Part shown: positions 54,679-64,000 of the stretch, piece by piece
How positions within the stretch are numbered: position 1 is the first letter of the stretch
Layout of the letters: the number at the start of each line of letters is the position of its first letter
Assembly (NCBI RefSeq): GCF_000247815.1
Contig: NC_021677.1
Coordinates: forward strand, 12,596,040-12,660,039
Origin: Ficedula albicollis
Taxonomy: Eukaryota; Chordata; Aves; Passeriformes; Muscicapidae
DNA length: 64,000 nucleotides
Direction of reading: 5' to 3'
Notes under the pieces: generated by a model
What the model was told of the DNA's origin: nothing
What the model saw: the letters and a program-made list of their open reading frames with translations, nothing else
Databases searched by the model: none
Program-made: the position numbers and the translations under genes

Positions 54679-56003
54679 CTTCCTTCCTTCCTTCCTTCCT
54701 TCCTTCCTTCCTTCCTTCCTTCCTTCCTTCCTTCCTTCCTTCCTTCCTTCCTTCCTTCCTTCCTTCCTTCCTTCCTTCCTTCCTTCCTTCCTTCCTTCCT
54801 TCCTTCCTTCCTTCCTTCCTTCCTTCCTTCCTTCCTTCCTTCCTTCCTTCCTTCCTTCCTTCCTTCCTTCCTTCCTTCCTTCCTTCCTTCCTTCCTTCCT
54901 TCCTTCCTTCCTTCCTTCCTTCCTTCCTTCCTTCCTTCCTTCCTTCCTTCCTTCCTTCCTTCCTTCCTTCCTTCCTTCCTTCCTTCCTTCCTTCCTTCCT
55001 TCCTTCCTTCCTTCCTTCCTTCCTTCCTTCCTTCCTTCCTTCCTTCCTTCCTTCCTTCCTTCCTTCCTTCCTTCCTTCCTTCCTTCCTTCCTTCCTTCCT
55101 TCCTTCCTTCCTTCCTTCCTTCCTTCCTTCCTTCCTTCCTTCCTTCCTTCCTTCCTTCCTTCCTTCCTTCCTTCCTTCCTTCCTTCCTTCCTTCCTTCCT
55201 TCCTTCCTTCCTTCCTTCCTTCCTTCCTTCCTTCCTTCCTTCCTTCCTTCCTTCCTTCCTTCCTTCCTTCCTTCCTTCCTTCCTTCCTTCCTTCCTTCCT
55301 TCCTTCCTTCCTTCCTTCCTTCCTTCCTTCCTTCCTTCCTTCCTTCCTTCCTTCCTTCCTTCCTTCCTTCCTTCCTTCCTTCCTTCCTTCCTTCCTTCCT
55401 TCCTTCCTTCCTTCCTTCCTTCCTTCCTTCCTTCCTTCCTTCCTTCCTTCCTTCCTTCCTTCCTTCCTTCCTTCCTTCCTTCCTTCCTTCCTTCCTTCCT
55501 TCCTTCCTTCCTTCCTTCCTTCCTTCCTTCCTTCCTTCCTTCCTTCCTTCCTTCCTTCCTTCCTTCCTTCCTTCCTTCCTTCCTTCCTTCCTTCCTTCCT
55601 TCCTTCCTTCCTTCCTTCCTTCCTTCCTTCCTTCCTTCCTTCCTTCCTTCCTTCCTTCCTTCCTTCCTTCCTTCCTTCCTTCCTTCCTTCCTTCCTTCCT
55701 TCCTTCCTTCCTTCCTTCCTTCCTTCCTTCCTTCCTTCCTTCCTTCCTTCCTTCCTTCCTTCCTTCCTTCCTTCCTTCCTTCCTTCCTTCCTTCCTTCCT
55801 TCCTTCCTTCCTTCCTTCCTTCCTTCCTTCCTTCCTTCCTTCCTTCCTTCCTTCCTTCCTTCCTTCCTTCCTTCCTTCCTTCCTTCCTTCCTTCCTTCCT
55901 TCCTTCCTTCCTTCCTTCCTTCCTTCCTTCCTTCCTTCCTTCCTTCCTTCCTTCCTTCCTTCCTTCCTTCCTTCCTTCCTTCCTTCCTTCCTTCCTTCCT
56001 TCC
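54679..56003 (+). repeat. (TTCC)n tetranucleotide array, about 331 perfect units
   Basis: 1325 bases of uninterrupted TTCC/CTTC repeat; read on the minus strand it is GGAA. Every 60-base block is identical and I find no single variant unit. The long frames through it (repeated Lys-Glu-Gly-Arg on minus, Phe-Leu-Pro-Ser on plus) are translations of the repeat and not genes. The tract is a homopurine/homopyrimidine mirror repeat able in principle to form triplex DNA. Arrays of this length normally gather interruptions, so perfect purity means very recent expansion or consensus smoothing; the true length is uncertain. Confidence 0.97.
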
Positions 56004-59000
56004 AATGTAAGAATAATTCCAACACAAGTTATATGCTTCACGAAGTCAGGCTCGGCTGATGAAGCTAAAGAACCTGTGGTACCCAAGAGACTAAAATTCT
56101 CATTACAGGTTGTGGCCTTTAGCTTTTCCATCAGTTGTTTCTCTAGAATTCTGATCCATTCAGTTCTGAGAATAGTTTCTTGGCTGTACCTGGCACTCAT
56201 TGCAAGTGGCTGGAAGGAGGAAGGATTGCTGAGCTGTAGAAACTGGATGAGGCACGTGCCTTTGGTGGGTCCCTTGCCTATGCTGTTTTTGCACTTTTAC
56301 TCTCCCTGCCCTTAGGAAATGTGCCTCCTGTCATGTCTGGGAATTTTTGCACTTCTAGCAGTAGATTGTTGGTTGCCTTTCTTGGTTTATGAATCTAATG
56401 TCCCTACACACTAAAATCTCAGGGAAATGACAGATGATCTCTCAACCATGATGAGAGCTCTCCCATCTGTGTGCTGTGATCTCAGAAGCAGATCTTTCCC
56501 CACAAAAACCTTTGGAGAACAAATCTTCCAAGAACACAAAAAATAGCATTATGTATATGTTCTGTTCCATGAATGCTTGTGTTAGGGTTGAAAGTTTAAT
56601 AAATATTTGCTATTTACCTTTGTTTACAGAAAGGAAGTTATAAAAGTTTTTTACTTTTATTCTTCTGGGGGTTTAGGGTGTGTGTGTTTGTTGGCTTGTT
56701 TTGGTTTATTTTGTTTTCCTAAATAATTTAACTAACTGTCAGAACTGAAAACACAAATGTTTCTGCTGCAAGGTTCGGCTGCTTTTTACGTAAGCAGGAT
56801 CTAAGTTATTCATTTGAATAACAAGAGCTAATGTGAATCAGAAAACAGCTGAACAGACAATAAAATTAGGAACTTCAGATAAGGACTAATCCTTAATGGG
56901 AATTTCATCTGAGCTCAGATGAATTTACAGAGTTCAATCCCCAGCTTCCTCCCACTGCAGAGAGTGGCCAAAAGTCAAGGGATTACTGAGACAGTCCCAG
57001 AAGTGTCCACACTGTATTACTGCAATATTTCCTTCTAATGGTGAGTGGTAAGAAATGCAAAGCCTGATGTAATGACATCCTAAAATATGAAAAATGCAGA
57101 GAGAGGAATAAAGGAAGGTGGCTGCTGTAACATGGCAACTGCAGGGACAGCAGAGTATGATGATGGTGACAAATGGTCAGTGAGAACAAAGAGAAATACA
57201 GTGGTTTTTGCTCAAATAATTTTTTTCTGTGGTAAAAAGCAGTAGCTGCTAGAGATCTCTAAGGTCCTGTGGGGCTCCACATTCAAAGGCCCTGTTCACC
57301 ATTGTCTCAATCCACACTTACTCAAGTATGAAACTGGAAGAATCCAGTTATAGCTAGAATTGGAGCCTGTGGTACAGGGCAAGCAGCTGGGTGAGAATCT
57401 TAAATACTCAGTTAACTATAAGGGAACTTGGTTGGTGTTGGCCAAGCAATTAGTGTCCAACCTTGTAATTTTATAGTAATTGGAGCCTGAAAAAGCTACT
57501 GAAGCAGGATTTCTGAAAAATTATTTTAAACACCCAGGAAAAAAAAAAATCCACAAAATCCCATGGTTCACAAAGATGAATATTTGTCTAAATGACTGAA
57601 TGGAATTTGGGATTTTCAAGGCCACGGGCTTTTGGCAATTTGCTCATTTTAATCCCATTAGAATAGTGCTTAAAGAATAAAGCAGCTATAGAAAGGAGGG
57701 AAAGTTTTTAGTTTTTTACTCACAAGTGAGTAAATTAATAGCAGAAAATGGAGAGAGGTGTGATGTTTAATCACACCTGGACACTCTCTGGGTCTCCACT
57801 TTTCTGTTTTAGTAAGATGCCTTCCATAGATCCCAAATTTGAAAATCCCAGCCAGTTTCTGGGCATGACCAAATCTTGTATGAGAAGAAGAGTTTTTCCT
57901 AATAGATTTACAGTGCTGTTGTATGTTCCCTCTCATATGGGCTATAAAATAAATAAGCTTAAATATGAATCTTTAAAAAGTGCCAGTTATGATCTTTGAT
58001 TAATAGAGCAACTTGCAGTCTTCTAAGAATTTGTCTTTTCTTCTTAAAGCATGAATTGTGCGATACAATACCTTGTGGCTGTGCAGAGTGTGTCAGAGTT
58101 AGATTCCCACAAGCACAGGTGTTTTCATTGACTTAAAGGCTCTGAAAGAATCCTCCTTCATGACAGCAAAATAAATGTGGAGTTCAAGCAAAACTGCATT
58201 AGGGCCCAGTTTGGGTTTATTCTCTTTCTTGCCTTACTCAAGGCATGAAGGGCTCAGACAATTGTTCTCAGATAAAACCTTCCCTTTCTCTCTCATGTGA
58301 GATGGAGACAATGATGCCCATGAGTACAATGACTCTAAGTGTTACAAATCCAAACCTACACTTCTAAGTACACATTTCCAGCTGATTTCTTAATGAAAAG
58401 TAATTTTTTTTTTTTGTACAGAGAAACCTCTCCACACATTTACATAATATTTAAAAACTCTTAATATTGTGGAGAGTTAAACAGAGTTTGAAGTGCTGCT
58501 CTTCTTACAAATTTGAATAATAGTAATATAAAAAAAATCTGCTGACACAAATATATTGGAAACAAACCTATATAAAGGAGCAGTTAACCTAGAACTATTG
58601 TGAGATATATATTGTTTGACATACTTTCATATGAGCAAGCAGAAGTACCCCATCCTTTAGACTGTGGTAATGTGCCTTATTGTTAAATTCAATAGGAAAA
58701 GCTATTCATACTGTAGTATGATTGAAAAGAAAATTGAATCCTTTTGATGTTATAAATGTATCTATTACTGCATGTGCACACAAATTTTCCATGGAAATTA
58801 TGGTGAAAGTAGTGGTTCTCCTAGGAAAATGCATTAGTGTTGACATGTTCAATTTTAGCCACATCAGAATATAAATACCTTTTAACCATGGTGAAATTGT
58901 TGGGAATGTATATAGTGTATCTACGTAAGTCAGTTGTCTGTCTAAAATTATGTGTTCCTATGGTCCAGTTATGTTCTCTGTTTCAACTGAAAGGGAAATT

Positions 59001-62000
59001 AAAAACAGTGACTCACACATCTCACTCTTTTCTTACAGTATTGTGTTTAAAATATTTCAGTATGTGGAGTATATTTTATATAGGTGTCCATGATTATTTT
59101 TAATTTTGAAAAACCACAAAACACTTAACAGATGTTCTGGCTATGAAGCAAATTGTATGTGAGAGGTTGACTGTCCAGTCACTTGCATGGCACTTGGTTC
59201 TGTGTACTAAATTTTCCTGATAATGGAGATGGTCTAGGCTCCCTTGCATTGACAAATGAATTAAAAAAACAAGGAGTGTATCCAACAGCCAAAAATTTAT
59301 GGCAGTGGCACTTCCAAAGTTTGCAGTTTGTCCAGGATCATCACTAGGAAAGGAAAATGCTGGTTTTTTTCTCTTTCTGAAGCCTGCTGCATGCTGTCAA
59401 CTAAAATTACACACAGTTTTAAAATGCATCACTCAGTGCACTTTGTATATTGAGGCACATTAAGTTATACAGTAAAATGCAATAAGAACTCGCCTGACAA
59501 CAGCAGATATGAAACACTGTGTGCACTGTTCTGTAATTATATAAAAATGCCAATGTCTTTAGGACAAAAAACTTTAATTCTTCAGAGCTCACTTGGATGT
59601 AGCTGTGGCAGGAATATTTCCTGGTTTTTGAACCCAATATATGCTGCTTGCTTGTTTTTTGCTTTGTGTGGGTGGTATTCTTGTTGGTTTTGATTTCTCT
59701 TGTGTTTTTTTTTCCAGGCTTAGTAGACAGAGATTTAATTGGAAGAGTATTTTAGATATCTTGATTAAAAAAAGTAAAAGAGTGCTCTGAAAGGCTCACA
59801 GTTTCGGGTTAGATTATAGTTTTATTTAATACCTGATTTGTTGGGTTTTTTTTTTCCCTTGGAATTGTAGCTGAAGGAGCAATCAATGGTCGTTTTGGCA
59901 TTTTTAGACAGCAGAAGCATTTTTAGAAATCAGAAGTCCAGATCTTCAACTAGGACACGCAGAGGGTATTTCAGAGTGAAAATTATTTTATATCCATCTA
60001 ATTTCTCCTGATATGTTGAGTTTGTTAGGCTTTCAGAACAGCTGAAATATTCTCAGTACAGCTGTGATCCTTTTGAAATATTATTACCATTCCAACTGAA
60101 TGATAACTCACTAGACATGAACAAGATTTTGAAGTTATCTAATATATAAGGTTCCTATTGCAGTACCTGAACACCTTTCATGAAAACTAAACATATGAAT
60201 TGCTGTCTTTTAACTCTCTTAACATGAACCATAACATTATCACCATCCTTTGAATGCAAAATATATTGATGGGCATGTATTACATAAAACATCAGAAATC
60301 TGGTATTTTGGGAAAGAATTGTGCACTATTCTTTGACTCCTTCTGTCCTGTCCTTCCTTCCTCTCTCTTTCCATGCTCATCAGCTAAGTTAGTGAATATT
60401 CTCTAAATTGGTGAGAACTGGGTGGGAATATTTACAGAGAATGAATTATGACTGGATGCATTCCTATGTCAACATGGATTTCTTATAAAGCAGATCATTA
60501 TTCTGTGTGGCATAAATAGTATTACCAGACTGATATGATTAAAGCCAGGGAGTCATTAATTAGCATCTGATTAAAAGAGACTAGTAATGTGTCCGTGTAC
60601 GACTGTTATTGTGTTATATTTTCCTTTACAGGAAAAAACGTGATTCAAGCTTGCAGGATAATGTTCAAGTTACCTTTCTTATAAGGTGTATAATATAATA
60701 GAGGGGAGGGGGATGAGTCTAAGTATGATTTCTCAATGTTGCTGGGAAATTTTGTGTTATATTTGAAGAAATGAAACCCTAAGTTATAGGAAAATTATAA
60801 CTCAGCAGAGGATATCTAAAAATGTAAAAATCATTTTTCTGAAAACGTTCAAGGTAGATGTTTCATCGTTGTGTGACTAATAACACACATGAGAGATTTA
60901 GCTGTTAATTCACATGGAAGAAAAACAATCTTTTTTGTGTAAATTCACTGTGGGGCAGGAGAAGAAACTCTGTGGGTACAGTGAACATGTTTAACTGTAG
61001 ATTGACTCCTCATTTTTCCCTTTTCCCTGTCACTTATTACCAAATCATATTGGTCTCATGGTGATGGCTATTCAGAAGAATTTTTTGTGGATGAGCCACA
61101 AAGCAGAGGGACAAGGGCTTAAGAAAATGCATAAAGTGTGGGTGAAATCTCTGTATCAGGCCAGGCACAGTATTTCATTTTGTCAGGCTTGTTTGGACAT
61201 GAATTAATTGCAGTTTTACAGAATTGCATGATACACACTCATAGATTCTTAATGAATAACTTGATTTTCCCCTTTGTTAAAAATGCATTATTAATGCACA
61301 TATAAGACCACATAAATGAAACTGCAATCAAAATATTTTTAGCATTGAAAATTTCTTCTTCCAGCTTTTAGACCATGCTTTAAACTTGGTTTTGTCTTTC
61401 ATGTTTGTGGCCCATACTTGACACATCATAAAGATCAGTTTGAAGACTGGAAGACTTTTTACAAATACGAGTTTCAGAGGAGCTCTAATAAATCATAACT
61501 GGTAGAAAAAATGATGAACAAAAAGATTTTTGTGAGCAGAAAATTGTCCCCTGCTCAAAGCAGAATATGGGTTTATTTTGCACCACCATCCAAGTTTTCA
61601 AAAAGGACATCAGAATCTTGCCTACGGATACATAGGTGCAGGAAAAAAAAATAAAAATTGAACAGCTAAGATTTGTGTAAGATAAATTATGTATATTCCC
61701 ATCCTTTAGATATTTAATGTCTTTTGAAGTCTTTATTTTAAGTCTTTAAAGTCTGTTGAACTTTAAACCATTTCGTACTTTAGTGGTCATCTTTGTCCAT
61801 CTTTGTCCAATTTTTTTTTTCTATTAGAGATTTAGATATTCTAATATAATGCATACAAAAATTGGAGCGAGAGTCAACCTTTCAAGGACAGTGTAAGGAA
61901 GTTTTTTGGGTTTTGGGGCTGCAATGATTTCTACCTGCCCCCAGTGCCAACTCAGGAGAGGACAAATGAGGGGAGCCACTTGCTCTGGAAAGAAGGACAG

Positions 62001-62289
62001 CTTAAGGTCAATTAATTTTGCAGTCTGAGGTTCTTCAAGCCACGATTTTGGTAATTTTAAGGCAGTGCTCCACTTTACAGACTGCAAGCTGAGCTGAAGA
62101 TTCTTCTCAGAATTTGCTCCACACTGTCCTAGCAGGAACAAACTCACAGGAAACTGTGATACACTTATTTAATGGTACTATGGGGGAAACAGAAAGGTAG
62201 AAACTTCCACAGATACTGAAGGATTTTTTGGATTTGCAAAAGGATTTGCAGCCTTGGAAAAAGCTTGGATTGATGTAAAAATAAAGGTA
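56004..62289. other. Non-coding AT-rich DNA, no supported gene
   Basis: About 6.3 kb of AT-rich sequence with short homopolymers only. I recognise no gene, RNA gene or transposon up to about 61860. The part 61860-62289 holds a 107-codon minus-strand frame without a recognisable domain and might be decayed internal sequence of the LTR-like remnant that follows, but I cannot show that. Confidence 0.5.
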
Positions 62290-62695
62290 CACAGAGATTA
62301 GGCAGAAAAATTATAGGCTTATGTTTCTATAGTTGTATGTAAGAATTAAGTAAGTAAGAAGCTGTATTAGATAAGATGGTAAAGAATTTTATAGCATAAT
62401 AATGTAATTTTACAGAGTAAGCTAGGAGTTTAAGTGTTATAATAGAAGCATATGTGTGTGCGTGAGACAGAAATTAATTGAATTAAAGCATAGGCAATGT
62501 GGAAGAACTAAGTAAAGGTTAAAAAAGCAAAATAAACTATGTAGCAACTTTCTATTGGATTCAAATGTTCTATATGGCCTGGTAACAAAGAAACCCGTGA
62601 CCACTTTGGCTGTGGCTGTATTCTTGCTGCTCTAAATCCCACAACCTCAAGTCTGGCGTATTTTGGAACATTAAAGCATCCTTAGCTCAAGCGTG
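62290..62695 (+). mobile_element. Probable LTR-like retroelement remnant
   Basis: The A/T-rich AAGTAAGTAAGAAG and ATAGCATAATAATG blocks are followed by GCAAAATAAACTATG, TTCTATATGGCCTGGTAACA, a GTGGCTGTATTCTTGCTGC block and GCTCTAAATCCCACAACC. These resemble the U3-R-U5 layout of avian endogenous retrovirus LTRs, with ATTAAA near 62669 as a possible polyadenylation signal. A purine-rich stretch at 62180-62197 lies upstream, as a polypurine tract would. I saw no matching second LTR, primer-binding site or retroviral frame in the window. The recognition is partial and from memory; it could also be unique sequence. Confidence 0.4.
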
Positions 62696-64000
62696 GTGCC
62701 ATCCCTTCATTTAAGGTGGTGATAATAGTCCTAGAGCAGTTTCTGTGGTTTTTATGAAAAAGTGTTTGTTGTCCCATAACTACACCATCAACCATCTGCT
62801 TATGTGAAAGTAGGAGCACAACCACATCACTGTTGTAAAAGCAGTAGGAGAAAATGAATTTTCTAGCTGTCTTGTCCAGGTTTATTAGAACTGAGAGGTT
62901 TAACCTTACTCTGTTTTTATCCTCAGTTAGGCCTTGTTTCTGGTTGCAAACCACATTCAAGTACAGTGTAGGCAACAGAAACAGTGTTTTAAAACAGAAG
63001 ATCTATTTCTTTTAAGGCATTCACAGAGTTAATTGTGAGAATGTTGGGGCTTTTTGTTTGTTTGTTTCTTGTGCCCTATGGGAACACTACCTTTAAACAA
63101 TTGAATTCTGCTCATTCTTTGGTCAATGCTATAGCCTTAATTCTAAAATTGCTTTTAAAAAGCAGGACAAGGGGGCAGTGGTATAATCAGAAACAAAAAT
63201 GGTGCTGTCTTGATCTCTTAAAACTTTTTCCAAGATCACAGGAATATTTTCATTCAGAGCCCTCAATTCTCATCTTTAATAACTAAACTGTTGTAGTTTC
63301 CCTCTGATTATGAAGATTATGGCTGTGATCTGTTAGATGCCAGTTAGGCAGAGTTCCCTAACTCATTGCCATGTCCTTATGACTTTTCCAAGAAAACAAT
63401 AGTTCCGTTATTGGAAATTTGTTCTTCTCTGTGGTGCTGGTTTGCTTGATTTGAAACCTTGGAATTAAATGACTCTTCTGATTTCACATTCCAGGTTTTT
63501 TTTTAGCTAAACACACCACAGCAATGTTTTTGCTCTGTCATCTGAAAAATATTATCATTGGCCAAAGTTAAACTCTTCCACGTTCAAGAGACTCTGAAGG
63601 TCCTAAAGATAATGGGAGATTTGACAAATGGGATGGAGCCTAAACTTTGAGAAATTTGGAATTCAAATGTGCTTGTGTGTGTTTGTGCAGGGGGAGGAAA
63701 TCAGCATTAGGACTTGGAAAATGTGTAGCTGAACCACTAAGTGAAAGATTTGACTGTGTCCAAACAAGCAGCTGTTTTAACTGAGCTGCAAAATGCATTG
63801 TTTTGGTTTCAGAAGAAAATTAGCTAATTCTTATGATAAGTCATCTGGTGCAGACAAATACATTTACCATCCCCAAATGAGCCTTCAAATCAAATGGTAG
63901 TCATTGCTTGTTATAAATATTATCTTTTTCATATTGATTTTTACTTTGTAAACCAGACAGATGAAAGCCATGAAGGGTGTAAACCACAGAAACAAAATTG
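62696..64000. other. Non-coding AT-rich DNA, no supported gene
   Basis: No gene, RNA gene or transposon is recognised up to the window edge. Frames of up to 97 codons (62682-62975, minus) show no domain. Confidence 0.55.

Noticed and set aside
54679..56003. CRISPR-like regular array
   Set aside because: No spacers: a continuous 4-base repeat in a vertebrate genome.
54514..56315. Frames of 450-553 codons with Lys-Glu-Gly-Arg or Phe-Leu-Pro-Ser repeats
   Set aside because: The 4-base repeat gives a 12-base codon cycle without stops in several frames on both strands at once. This is a microsatellite, not a repeat protein.

Overview
The window is vertebrate nuclear DNA, almost certainly from a bird. 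The evidence is four CR1 LINE 3' ends of the avian type (two still carry the terminal ATTCTATG-type repeat), two fragments of one LTR family that I recognise from avian endogenous retroviruses, and an AT-rich, CpG-poor background with no compact gene structure. The LTR family hints at a passerine or relative, but that is less certain. I found no protein-coding gene, tRNA, rRNA or CRISPR array that I can support. All longer open frames lie in low-complexity tracts, are antisense to transposon remnants, or are chance frames in AT-rich DNA. The window therefore looks like a gene desert or the inside of a very large intron.

Layout. 1-10616: unique AT-rich DNA, with a perfect hairpin and a 16-bp palindrome near 7.9 kb. 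10617-10762: a truncated CR1 3' end on the minus strand, followed by a TTTTG microsatellite. 15360-15617: an LTR fragment. 17513-18010: a 449-base G homopolymer between two T runs. 22744-22951: a 53-base T run, then a short CR1 end. About 34075-35700: an old, decayed CR1/L3-like LINE on the minus strand. 37960-38330 and 39640-39960: two intervals with regulatory-looking motif content. 40097-40228: the same LTR family in the opposite orientation. 45665-45982: a CR1 3' end with an exact 101-bp internal tandem duplication. 47026-48096: a 992-base G homopolymer inside a CCCTCT array. 50105-50192: another CR1 end. 51290-51540: paired AP-1/MAF-like motifs. 54679-56003: about 331 uninterrupted TTCC units. 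62290-62695: a probable LTR-like remnant.

The most striking features are the three very long, perfectly pure tracts (G449, G992 and TTCC x331), which together make up about 4.3% of the window. Both G tracts sit inside another simple repeat that continues on the far side, and they have no interruptions. I think sequencing or assembly error is the likeliest cause (for example dark-cycle G calls or bad gap filling). If raw long reads confirmed them, they would be exceptional. I found no convincing new gene system. The best biological leads are the possible regulatory elements and the duplicated CR1.
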